A stretch of 64,000 bases of DNA from Pyrinomonadaceae bacterium (GTDB taxonomy: Bacteria > Acidobacteriota > Blastocatellia > Pyrinomonadales > Pyrinomonadaceae): assembly GCA_030841085.1 (NCBI GenBank), contig JAVEDP010000025.1, positions 1 through 64,000 of the forward strand, written 5' to 3'. Of the stretch, positions 53,580 to 62,232 are shown piece after piece. The position numbers were made by a program, and so were the translations under genes. How positions within the stretch are numbered: position 1 is the stretch's first letter; the number at the start of each line of letters is the position of its first letter. A model generated the notes under the pieces. That model saw only the letters and a list, made by a program, of their open reading frames with translations, was not told where the DNA came from and ran no database searches.

Positions 53580-54527
53580 TTATTTCATTAGAGTCTGTAT
53601 CACCATAGCCAAAATCGTGATTCCAAAAGGCAGGTCTGTCAGGGCCAACTGTAAGCTGTAGCGCAATTCGTCACGAGACATTTTTTTGAACTCGACTAAG
53701 TGAGCACGCTTTTCGTAAGCGTTAAAATTCTCACTCCGCAGTTTTCGTTTCAGAATTTCTATCTCGAAGTCAATAGATTTGCTATACAGCTTCCGCAATA
53801 CCTCCCGAGGATAGAAATTGAAGATCAACAATACCGGTGTCGCCATAATAGCCGGAAGAATCAGGAAGATCCGTACGCTTTGCTGAAACATAGTGTCATA
53901 CGCAAATGGTCCCTTGTAATAGAACATTACATGAACGTAAACAAAAATAATGGTCAATGTTGATGCGACATTCACGTACCAGTTAATACTGTCCAGTTCA
54001 CGATGTCTGAATAAATTCCGCGTGATGCGAACGTCTGACAGCGAATGGATCATCATCGCCGCGTACCTTAATTTGCGGCCGACGAACGAGGCAAAAGCAT
54101 ATTCGGCACAGACGGCGATCATCATCAAAATCTCGCCTGTCCCCGACAAGGGAAACCGGCAATACCGAAAAATAAGAAACGCCACCACGGTCACTTGTGC
54201 TGCAAACAGTATTGTCTTTCGCAAACTCCAAAAGTGTCGCTGATGAGTAAAATACTTTGTGTCATCTAATTGCTCCTTGGTAAACACTGTCTTAATCATG
54301 GTTGGAATGTCTTTCTGTACGTAAAGGACGACAAGTGCTGTTCCAAGAATTAGACCCAGCGAAATAATAGTCTTGAAGTTACTAGTATATGCCGCAAAGA
54401 ATTTCATTGATTCAGATTCGCCTTCGAGATGCCAGATGAGCGCTGTGGCGAAGCCACCGTAGATCGTACTGATTGCCAATCCCGCGAAGAAAACAAACAT
54501 GAGGGTAAATGGTGATCGCTTGGGCAT
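53580..54527 (-). CDS. Membrane protein of unknown function
   Basis: A 315-residue protein with about seven helices: FTLMFVFFAGLAISTIYGGFATALIWHL, TIISLGLILGTALVVLYV, TILFAAQVTVVAFLIFRYC, EILMMIAVCAEYAFASFVGR, VASTLTIIFVYVHVMFYY, IFLILPAIMATPVLLIFNF, plus a C-terminal one. A charged, helical region (DFEIEILKRKLRSENFNAYEKRAHLVEFKKM) lies before the last helix. No family recognised. The gene has the palindromic element 2 bases before its ATG. Confidence 0.7.
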   Translation of the reverse strand: MPKRSPFTLMFVFFAGLAISTIYGGFATALIWHLEGESESMKFFAAYTSNFKTIISLGLILGTALVVLYVQKDIPTMIKTVFTKEQLDDTKYFTHQRHFWSLRKTILFAAQVTVVAFLIFRYCRFPLSGTGEILMMIAVCAEYAFASFVGRKLRYAAMMIHSLSDVRITRNLFRHRELDSINWYVNVASTLTIIFVYVHVMFYYKGPFAYDTMFQQSVRIFLILPAIMATPVLLIFNFYPREVLRKLYSKSIDFEIEILKRKLRSENFNAYEKRAHLVEFKKMSRDELRYSLQLALTDLPFGITILAMVIQTLMK

Positions 54528-54529
54528 CG

Positions 54530-54545
54530 ATAATTCTTAGTTATC
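54530..54545 (-). promoter_or_regulatory. Palindromic SD element, gene at 53580
   Basis: Minus-strand GATAACTAAGAATTAT, same sequence as the UbiA element; followed by CG and the ATG at 54527. It also lies between this gene and the divergent HNH gene, so both could be under its control. Confidence 0.65.
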
Positions 54546-54631
54546 AGTATATAGCAGTGAGATCGGATGTTTAGTTGGAGTCGCAATTTTCTAGATTGCG
54601 TGGGATTGAATTTCGAACGAAACTCGCAGCG

Positions 54632-55288
54632 ATGAGTTTGAGACCCAAGATATCGCAGGGCGTCGCTGATGAGCTGATGTACCGCAATCGGCACACGTGC
54701 TGCGTTTGTCACACGCCACGTAAGCACACTCAGATTCACCATATCGATGGTGACTCGTCGAATAATACGTTTGCCAATTTGGCAGTGCTCAGCCTCGATT
54801 GCCACAGCCTAGTCACCGGTGACGAAGGCTTAGGACGAAGCTACACTGCTGGCGAAGTCGCGAGATATAAGACGCATTGGGAACAACAGTGCGCTGTTCT
54901 AAATATTGAAAACGAAAGCAGTGAATCCGAAGACGAAGAGGAAGACGACGAAGTTGACGAGGAAAGTGATCAGCCGGCGGAACATCATTACGAGGATTCG
55001 ATTCTTGAAGCGGATTCCCACCTGCACCTGCCGTACTCTTTAAGCGACGGTGACAATATCGCGCTGTGGATAGATAGTGATGAGCCGCTAACAGTGATGT
55101 TCATCGACACTGAAGACTACGGACTCTGGGACAGCGGTAAGGAAGTCGATCCCCACGAGCTCCATGAAGATGTCTACGCCTTGAACACGACATTCGTTGC
55201 CGAGGAAGATGGCAATTATTCGATAGTCGTATGCAATTTCGGAAATGAGAATGCAAACCTTCAGCTGGACCTTGCAGTTTGGGAGTAA
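54632..55288 (+). CDS. HNH endonuclease-like protein with C-terminal beta domain
   Basis: A 218-residue protein starting MSLRPKISQGVADELMYRNR, the usual start for this HNH subgroup; a TTG at 54575 gives a longer, less likely form. The nuclease core has a zinc ligand set C23/C26 and C57 around HHIDGDSSNNTFANLAVLSLDCHS, with the catalytic His pair at 36-37. An acidic linker (ESSESEDEEEDDEVDEESD) leads to a beta domain (LPYSLSDGDNIALWIDSDEP...YSIVVCNFGNENANLQLDLAVWE) of the GOLD/pre-peptidase type. Such a combination suggests a targeting module; it may cut DNA or RNA in defence. Confidence 0.8.
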   Translation: MSLRPKISQGVADELMYRNRHTCCVCHTPRKHTQIHHIDGDSSNNTFANLAVLSLDCHSLVTGDEGLGRSYTAGEVARYKTHWEQQCAVLNIENESSESEDEEEDDEVDEESDQPAEHHYEDSILEADSHLHLPYSLSDGDNIALWIDSDEPLTVMFIDTEDYGLWDSGKEVDPHELHEDVYALNTTFVAEEDGNYSIVVCNFGNENANLQLDLAVWE

Positions 55289-55362
55289 GGATTCGAACTT
55301 GATTTTGTGGAGAACAGCGCACTTCACTGTGGTTAATTCATTGAGAAGCTTTGACATGAAAA

Positions 55363-55540
55363 TGGTAGGCGCGTGGAAATTCGAACCCCGGACTCCTACC
55401 GTGTCAATGCCGCCCCCGATCAGCGGATAGGGCGTAATTTCTCTTAACGCGGTAAACATTAAACAATGCGGCTGGAGAAGTCACGCTTACGCTACGCCAT
55501 AATGATTAGATTCCACGCGTAGACTGCCAAAAAGTCTGCC
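55363..55540 (-). repeat. tRNA-Val 3'-half repeat unit, copy 3
   Basis: On the minus strand 55407-55363 gives TTGACAC-GGTAG, variable loop, T arm and CCA; the T arm is less perfect than in copies 1 and 2 (CGGGG/TTCGAAT/TTCCA), so it is decayed. The following ~130 bases match the other two units and end in AGACTGCCAAAAAGTCTGCC. It fills the 377-base gap between the HNH and GH3 genes. Confidence 0.8.
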
Positions 55541-55665
55541 GGAGCAGATGCGCGTGCTCGAATCGCGGGTCATTCGTTCGCTCGTTTTTTAGCTTCAGGA
55601 ATATCGTTGTCTGATGAGAGAATAGGTGTGCTCCGCCGATCAATTCCAAAGGAAACCAAAGAAGT

Positions 55666-58089
55666 ATGAAAAACTCTTCGCGCTTCGTAGCGGTTGTTGC
55701 GCTATCAATGTGTCTTGTGCTGCAGGTACAAAGGTTCGACAGTTCCAGCAACGCGCAGGCGCAGCCAACTACCAACGCCTACTCGCGAACAAATACGCCG
55801 GTAGATGAGCGCGGGCCAGTGACCGCAGATATCAATGACAGCGATGAGTTCTTTCAAAGGAACCTTAAGCCCGGGGTCGAGCATGACTATTCGCAAAAAA
55901 TCGAGGCCCTCTTGAAACGAATGACACTTGAAGAGAAGGTGGGCCAGATGACGCAGCTTGCCATCGGTATGATCACCAGGGGCCAGAACCAGGAAATTCA
56001 AATCGATCCTGAAAAGCTCGACAAGGCCGTGGCGCGCTACGGTGTCGGATCAATTCTTAATGTTTCGGAGCAAGCGCTAACTCCCGACAAGTGGCATGAC
56101 ACGATCAGGCAGATTCAGGAAGCCGCCAAGAAAACACGACTGGGTATTCCAGTCATCTACGGCATCGATTCGATTCACGGCGCAAACTATGTGCAGGGCG
56201 CAACTCTTTTTCCACAAGAAATTGGCATGGCCGCGACCTGGAATCCGGAATTGATGAAACGAGGCGCAGAAATTTCCGCTATGGAGACTCGCGCCGTAAG
56301 CATTCCCTGGAGCTTTTCACCAGTGCTCGACATCGGACGCCAACCGCTTTGGCCGCGCTTCTGGGAAACGTTCGGTGAAGATCCTTATCTCGCGAAAGTA
56401 ATGGGAGTGGCCTTCGTGCGCGGCATGGAAGGCTCAGATGTCAGCTCCCAAGATCATGTCGCGACCAGCTTGAAACATTACATGGGCTACGGTTTACCAC
56501 TTACCGGGCGCGATCGCACGCCCGCTTGGATTCCGGAAAATTATTTACGGGAGTATGTGCTCCCGCCGTTCGATGCCGCAGTCAAAGCGGGCGCTCACAC
56601 CGTGATGGTCAACTCCGGGGATGTCAATGGCGTTCCCGGACACATCAATCATCACATCCTGACTGACATTCTTTATGGTGAACTCGGCTTCAAGGGATTT
56701 GTGGTTTCGGACTGGGAAGACATCAAAAAACTGGTAAACACTTGGCACGTTGCGGCCAACGAGAAAGAAGCAACGCGCATGGCCGTCATGGCCGGAATCG
56801 ATATGAGCATGGTGCCACTCGATTACAGCTTTAGCGACCATCTGATCGCGCTGGTTAAAGAAGGCGCGGTGCCGCAGTCGCGCATTGATGAAGCGGTGCG
56901 TCGGATCTTGCGGGTGAAGTTTGAGCTTGGGCTTTTTGAGAAACCGACAGCGGATCCCTCTCTCAAGGCGAAGATTGGATTGCCCGAATCGCGTCAGGCT
57001 AGTCTGCAAGCCGCGCGTGAATCGCTGACACTATTAAAGAATTCCAACGAACTCTTGCCGCTCGGGAAGACGCGAAAAATCCTGGTCACCGGCCCAACAG
57101 CTGATTCGTTGCTCTCGCTGAACAACGGTTGGTCATACGTCTGGCAAGGTTCCGAAGAGTCGCTTTATCCCAAAGATCGTCTCACGATCCGCCGCGCGAT
57201 CGAAGCGCAGGTCGGCGCGGCAAACGTGAATTATGTTCCCGGCACGAAGATCACGCGCCCACCAGGAACTTCATCAAATAACACCCCGACCGATGTCGAA
57301 GCGGAGGTCGATATAGCAGCCGCGGTACGTGCCGCAGCAAATGCCGATGTCGTCGTGCTGTGTTTAGGTGAAGGTTCTTACTCCGAGACACCCGGCAACA
57401 TTACAGATTTAACTTTAGGTGAACCACAACTGAGACTTGCCGAAGCAATTGAAGCCAGCGGCAAACCGGTGGTGCTGGTGCTGGTCGAAGGACGGCCCAG
57501 AATCATCAACCGCATTGTTGATAAAGCGAGTGCAATTTTGATGGCCTACAACCCCGGCAACGAGGGAGGACAAGCGGTCGCGGATGTGCTGTTCGGCGAC
57601 GTTAATCCCTCAGGCAAACTTCCCTTCACCTACCCGCGCACGCCTAATGGATTGATCACCTACGATCACAAAGCTTTCGAAACCGAAGACACGGCCTTTG
57701 GCAACATGGCATTCAGGCCGCAGTTCGAATTCGGCGAGGGACTCAGCTATACAACTTTCGGCTACAGCAATTTGCGGCTGGATCAAAAGATGATTACCGG
57801 AAACACTAATCTATCTGTCACCGTTACCGTAACCAACAGCGGTCGTCGCGCCGGCAAGGAAGTTGTTCAACTTTACTTGAGTGATCTAGTCGCCTCTTTA
57901 TCGCCTCCCGGAAAGAGGCTCAAACGTTTCGCCAAGGTCTATCTGGAGCCGGGCCAAAATCGCACCTTGACGTTTAGATTGGGTAAGGACGATCTCTCAT
58001 TCATCGGCTCAGATAACAAACCGGTCGTCGAGCCAGGCGAGTTCGAAGTAATAATTGCAGGACTGAAAGACAGGTTTGTATGGAAATGA
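55666..58089 (+). CDS. Glycoside hydrolase family 3 beta-glucosidase (BglX-like)
   Basis: An 807-residue exported enzyme with a signal peptide (residues 1-33). The TIM barrel includes HDTIRQIQEAAKKTRLGIPVIYGIDSIHG and the catalytic nucleophile D349 in GFVVSDWED. The second domain has LTLLKNSNELLPLGKTRKILVTGP and the acid/base region, and a C-terminal fibronectin-III-like domain ends with GEFEVIIAG. It would act in the periplasm on beta-glucosides or xylosides. The next gene overlaps its stop. Confidence 0.93.
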   Translation: MKNSSRFVAVVALSMCLVLQVQRFDSSSNAQAQPTTNAYSRTNTPVDERGPVTADINDSDEFFQRNLKPGVEHDYSQKIEALLKRMTLEEKVGQMTQLAIGMITRGQNQEIQIDPEKLDKAVARYGVGSILNVSEQALTPDKWHDTIRQIQEAAKKTRLGIPVIYGIDSIHGANYVQGATLFPQEIGMAATWNPELMKRGAEISAMETRAVSIPWSFSPVLDIGRQPLWPRFWETFGEDPYLAKVMGVAFVRGMEGSDVSSQDHVATSLKHYMGYGLPLTGRDRTPAWIPENYLREYVLPPFDAAVKAGAHTVMVNSGDVNGVPGHINHHILTDILYGELGFKGFVVSDWEDIKKLVNTWHVAANEKEATRMAVMAGIDMSMVPLDYSFSDHLIALVKEGAVPQSRIDEAVRRILRVKFELGLFEKPTADPSLKAKIGLPESRQASLQAARESLTLLKNSNELLPLGKTRKILVTGPTADSLLSLNNGWSYVWQGSEESLYPKDRLTIRRAIEAQVGAANVNYVPGTKITRPPGTSSNNTPTDVEAEVDIAAAVRAAANADVVVLCLGEGSYSETPGNITDLTLGEPQLRLAEAIEASGKPVVLVLVEGRPRIINRIVDKASAILMAYNPGNEGGQAVADVLFGDVNPSGKLPFTYPRTPNGLITYDHKAFETEDTAFGNMAFRPQFEFGEGLSYTTFGYSNLRLDQKMITGNTNLSVTVTVTNSGRRAGKEVVQLYLSDLVASLSPPGKRLKRFAKVYLEPGQNRTLTFRLGKDDLSFIGSDNKPVVEPGEFEVIIAGLKDRFVWK

Positions 58090-60311
58090 GTTCACAGCAC
58101 CAAAACCCTTTTCTAAAGCAGCGCTGGCATGGCGCATGTCTCAGCTTGCTGGTGACGTCGGCCATCTTACTCGCTGCCATCCCAATTTCGTCACAACAGA
58201 AGAAGGAAAACAATCCCAATCCAGACGATGTAATCAGGGTCACTTCAAACCTCGTGACTCTTGACGTGATCGTCAAAGACAAGAAAGGCAAGGCTGTCAC
58301 TGACCTCAAGCCGGAAGACTTTACTATCTCAGAGAACGGCGTGCCGCAGAAGCTTGAGTTCTTCGACTCAACCCTTACCAGTGGCAGTGAAGCTCGTCAG
58401 ACGACAACCGCAACTGTTCCAACCTTGCCAAGGGCACAAACCCCAGCAGGCTTTCCGCGAAACATCATTGCTCTGGTGCTTGATGGGCAATCAACAGAGG
58501 GCGCGAATTTGAAACATGTGCGCGAAGGGATGTCGAAGTATATTCGCGAGCGCGTCTCCGACGACGACTCTGTAGCTCTATTCGCCATTGCCGGTGGTTT
58601 GCAATTGTTACAGCCGTTCACGCAGGACAAAGCAAAACTCATCGCCGCCGTTGAGAACGCTTCCGCCATCTCAACTGTTTCAAAGACTTCGGAGGCGCGT
58701 GAGTTATCGGAAAAAATAAGCTCACTTCGGGCTCAAGTGTCGGCCGGACCGAGTGGTCCCATTGAGAATTCGCCAAGTGCTGCGGCTGCCGGTTCCGCGA
58801 TGATTTCAGTCATGTTCGCGAAGCGCATGCTTGAAAATTTTGTTCAGATGCGGTCAGTGCTCAGCACGCAACAGACGCGGCCCGTTCTGGCAGCGCTCGC
58901 GGCGATCTGCGAAGGCTTGCGCTCAATACCGGGCAAGAAGACCCTGGTAATGTTTTCGGAAGGATTTGTGGCCTCGGAAGCACTGGACTGGCAGGTGCAG
59001 AGCACTATCGATATCGCCAATCGCGCAAATGTAGCGATCTACATTATCGACTCTAGCGGTCTAACTGGAGGCGCTCCAAAATCGGGCGCGATCGCGCCGT
59101 CCTCGGCGCTGGCCGGAATTTCGGCAGAAGTTGACATAGAACAACGGCGCAGGTCCGGCGCCGGCGAAAGTGTTTTTGACATTAGCCGATATGAGGGTTT
59201 GAATCGCCAACAAGATCTTTTGTATCGAATCTCAGAAGACACTGGCGGACACTTCGTGAAAAACACGAATGACATCGCCGCCGGCTTGGACCGGATAGAC
59301 GCTGAAATCCGTTCGCGCTACACATTGGCTTATCGGAGTACCGATCCAAATTTTGACGGTAGTTTTCGAAAAGTAAAGATTGAGGTTAACAGGCCCGGCG
59401 CAAACGTATTGGCCCGACCTGGTTACTATGCGATTCCGCCAAGTCAGATTGTGCCGTTCTCGCCTGATGAAAAGAAATTATTGGCGAGTTTTGCAAATAC
59501 GCTGGGCCATCCGACGTTGCCCCTATCGTTAGCCTTGAACTCATTTCCATCTCGAGAAGGATCATACATCGTCCCCCTGTTGCTGGAGATACCCCCGGAG
59601 GCGGTGCAGTTCGAACGCAAAAAGGACAAGCAGTTTTTGCAATTGGAGGTTCTCGGCGTTGTTCGGGCTGAAGGTGAAGATAAGATCCTCTCCCGGCTGG
59701 GAGGATACTTTAACGTCTCACTCACAGCCCAGCAGTATCAATCAATTTTGAATGATAAGATCTTTTATCGGCAGGACATGCAGTTGCAAGCCGGTGATTA
59801 TACGATTGATGTGATTGTTAAAGATCGGGTGTCAGGAAAAGTTACCGCCAAAAGAGAGAAACTTGTTTTGCCCCGCGATAAATCCGAATTCTGGATCACG
59901 GAAACCGTGTTAAGCCGGCATGCTGAACCGTTGCGACAGCCCGCGACCGGGTCGGCCGATGTGCTAAGTGCCGGTAACGTGCAGATCCGCCCTTCAACAA
60001 GTCGTGAGTTTCATTCCGCTGACGATCTAATCATCTTTTTCAAAGTCTATAACGCAAGACCCTCCGCTGAGACTGGCAAGCCATTGGTTCGGGTTGCCGT
60101 CACGCTATTAAGGGATGGTAAGCCGGCAATCAAGCCGCTCGACTACCTGCTTACAGAAATGGTAGCCGATCCAGTGCCGCACCTTACCTTTGCCAAATAC
60201 GTTAAGCTCGCTGGGCTGGCGACCGGAAAGTATTCCGTCCTGGTTGAAGTTTGGGATTTGGCTCAAAAGAAGTCGGTAAAGCAGGAAACATCGTTCATGA
60301 TTACGCAGTGA
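58080..60311 (+). CDS. Secreted VWFA-related domain protein, long form
   Basis: A 743-residue protein. A hydrophobic signal segment (LSLLVTSAILLAAIPIS) is followed by VTSNLVTLDVIVKDKKGKAVTDLKPEDFTISENG, the same N-terminal module as the protein at 8463. The VWFA fold has DGQST in place of DxSxS, so metal binding is doubtful. A conserved tail (SRYTLAYRSTDPNFDGSFRKVKIEV, ARPGYYA) and a ~300-residue beta-rich C-terminal region follow. The start overlaps the GH3 stop by 10 bases, so the two are coupled. Confidence 0.85.
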   Translation: MEMSSQHQNPFLKQRWHGACLSLLVTSAILLAAIPISSQQKKENNPNPDDVIRVTSNLVTLDVIVKDKKGKAVTDLKPEDFTISENGVPQKLEFFDSTLTSGSEARQTTTATVPTLPRAQTPAGFPRNIIALVLDGQSTEGANLKHVREGMSKYIRERVSDDDSVALFAIAGGLQLLQPFTQDKAKLIAAVENASAISTVSKTSEARELSEKISSLRAQVSAGPSGPIENSPSAAAAGSAMISVMFAKRMLENFVQMRSVLSTQQTRPVLAALAAICEGLRSIPGKKTLVMFSEGFVASEALDWQVQSTIDIANRANVAIYIIDSSGLTGGAPKSGAIAPSSALAGISAEVDIEQRRRSGAGESVFDISRYEGLNRQQDLLYRISEDTGGHFVKNTNDIAAGLDRIDAEIRSRYTLAYRSTDPNFDGSFRKVKIEVNRPGANVLARPGYYAIPPSQIVPFSPDEKKLLASFANTLGHPTLPLSLALNSFPSREGSYIVPLLLEIPPEAVQFERKKDKQFLQLEVLGVVRAEGEDKILSRLGGYFNVSLTAQQYQSILNDKIFYRQDMQLQAGDYTIDVIVKDRVSGKVTAKREKLVLPRDKSEFWITETVLSRHAEPLRQPATGSADVLSAGNVQIRPSTSREFHSADDLIIFFKVYNARPSAETGKPLVRVAVTLLRDGKPAIKPLDYLLTEMVADPVPHLTFAKYVKLAGLATGKYSVLVEVWDLAQKKSVKQETSFMITQ

Positions 60312-60445
60312 GAATCCAAGCGCATGCGCGAGGTCGAATGTGAGTTACGCAGCTCTTTCGTCTGGCTTCTTGGTCAGTTCGCTCCTAATACAACGAAGAT
60401 CCCGACCACGAAAAAACACGAAGGCTGCAGGAAAATTACCCGAAC

Positions 60446-61102
60446 CTACTGCTGAGCCTTTAAGCTGTCTGACTTCTTCTGAATGGTCTGACTTAGTTTG
60501 ATGATTGCCAGCAGATCAATATCCGCCTTCGCTTTTTCTTTCTTCGCATTCTCGGTTTGCTTCGCATTAATCGTGGCCGCGTTCTTGAGCGCCGGATTCT
60601 CCGTGAAACTGTCGATTAGCTTGCATAGCTTCACCAGGGAGTCGATGATTTCTTCACTTTTGAGATCCGTTGGAATGTCTTGTTCTTTTTTCTCGGCAGC
60701 CCGCGCAAACATATAGTCATTCAAACGGTGTGCGCGTTTATTTATCTCCGCCGTTTGCTCCGTTATCAGGCTGTAGTTGAGCGGCTTGTGGGCCACGAGA
60801 TCGCGCGCAATGTCATTGCGCAACACCTGAATGCGCGTGAAGTCCTGCTTCATGTTGACGATTGCCGCCTGGATACGTTTTTGATTCTCTTTTTCCGCGC
60901 TTGCCTCAAGTTCCCCAGTGCGTAATCTGGATTGCTCGTTCCGCTTATTAATATCATCCAGCTTCGGATTGACACTGGTAGGCTGTCCCATTCCTGGGGG
61001 CGGCCCGCCTTGAGCCAAGGTAGGAACTGCCATACCTAACGCGAAAATTCCGGCCGTCAACCAGCCGGCCAGCAGCTTAAAACTAATCACTCCGGACTTC
61101 AT
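60446..61102 (-). CDS. Secreted helical protein of unknown function
   Basis: A 218-residue protein; ATG at 61102 has AAGGAAGG ~8 bases upstream. Signal peptide ending PTLAQ. The mature part is mostly charged alpha-helix (ASAEKENQKRIQAAIVNMKQDFTRIQVLRNDIARDLVAHK, EQTAEINKRAHRLNDYMFARAAEKKEQ). It resembles periplasmic helical-bundle proteins common in Acidobacteria; no function assigned. Confidence 0.75.
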   Translation of the reverse strand: MKSGVISFKLLAGWLTAGIFALGMAVPTLAQGGPPPGMGQPTSVNPKLDDINKRNEQSRLRTGELEASAEKENQKRIQAAIVNMKQDFTRIQVLRNDIARDLVAHKPLNYSLITEQTAEINKRAHRLNDYMFARAAEKKEQDIPTDLKSEEIIDSLVKLCKLIDSFTENPALKNAATINAKQTENAKKEKAKADIDLLAIIKLSQTIQKKSDSLKAQQ

Positions 61103-61177
61103 AAAACCCTTCCTTTCATTCTTCAGCCGTGATCGCAACTACTGAGTAAGAGCGTTGGCGCTTGCCTTGAAACGTCA

Positions 61178-62068
61178 TCAGCGCTGATAAACACGGACAT
61201 AATCGACCAGCATCTGTTGCGGAAAAACTGTTGTTGCATCGGGATTACCTGGCCACGCGCCGCCGACCGCCACATTTAGAATAATAAACGACGGATGATC
61301 AAAAACCCAGGACGTACCGGAAGGCAGGTCCGCCGGAGTGCGAGTCTGGTACAAACGCCCATCGACGTAAAAGCGCATGACGTTCGGTTCCCACTCGACC
61401 GCAAACGTGTGGAAGTCATCTGAGAACTTCCGGCCACTGGATAACGCGTAGGCTGCACTTACGCCGCTTCCACCCGAGTAACCGGGTCCATGAAAAGTGC
61501 CATGAACGATCGACGGTTCCTTACCTATATTTTCCATGATGTCGATCTCACCGCAATTTGGCCAGTGAACGGTGTCGATGTTATTGCCCAACAGCCAAAA
61601 TGCTGGCCACATGCCCTGGCCGTAAGGAATTTTGATTCGCGACTCAAATCGTCCGTAAGCCTGGCTGAACTTATTTTTAGTGAGCAGCCTTGCCGAAGTG
61701 TAATCCCGGCGAATGCCGTCAGGCCCGGTAAAGGTTTCCTTGAGCGCCTTGATTACCAGCCGGCCATCCTCGACATACGAGTTTGAAATGCGGCTCGTAT
61801 AGGTTTCCAGTTCACTGTTACCCCAGCCGTTGCCGCCGATATCATAAGACCATTTGGACGCATCAACCGGCGACTTCTTAGGCCCATCAAACTCATCGCT
61901 CCAGGTCAATCTCCAAACCTTTGGACCATTTGCCGAATTGGTCGAACTAATAAATGAACACGGAATCAGGATCGAGATAAATACAATACGCAACGCGACA
62001 TTAAAGGCACTAGCCTGCGGCAGGACTCTGCCGAATTTAAGGTCTTGGTTCTTCGTTTTAGGCATCAA
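61178..62068 (-). CDS. Glycoside hydrolase family 16 protein (laminarinase-like)
   Basis: A 296-residue enzyme with an N-terminal hydrophobic segment (ALRIVFISILIPCSF) for export. The catalytic E-x-D-x-x-E motif is in CGEIDIMENIG (~174-179); LTWSDEFDG opens the lectin-like fold, and YGRFESRIKIPYGQGMWPAFWLL and HTFAVEWEPNVMRFYVDG are family landmarks. Likely a beta-1,3-glucanase. The protein ends without a carbohydrate-binding module. The neighbouring GH3 and GH20 genes suggest a locus for fungal-wall or algal polymers. Confidence 0.93.
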   Translation of the reverse strand: MMPKTKNQDLKFGRVLPQASAFNVALRIVFISILIPCSFISSTNSANGPKVWRLTWSDEFDGPKKSPVDASKWSYDIGGNGWGNSELETYTSRISNSYVEDGRLVIKALKETFTGPDGIRRDYTSARLLTKNKFSQAYGRFESRIKIPYGQGMWPAFWLLGNNIDTVHWPNCGEIDIMENIGKEPSIVHGTFHGPGYSGGSGVSAAYALSSGRKFSDDFHTFAVEWEPNVMRFYVDGRLYQTRTPADLPSGTSWVFDHPSFIILNVAVGGAWPGNPDATTVFPQQMLVDYVRVYQR

Positions 62069-62232
62069 AAAAAATTCTGCAACCTGAGCAGCCTACCGAC
62101 AAAAGGTTATATAGATCAGCTACAATGCGCGGCAAAGAATTTGCTGCGATTATGTCATAAATTGGCCGGAATAGGACCACTGGAAAACTCCAGCGCGGCC
62201 CGCAAACCTGAACAAAAAGTCGAGCTTAAAAA

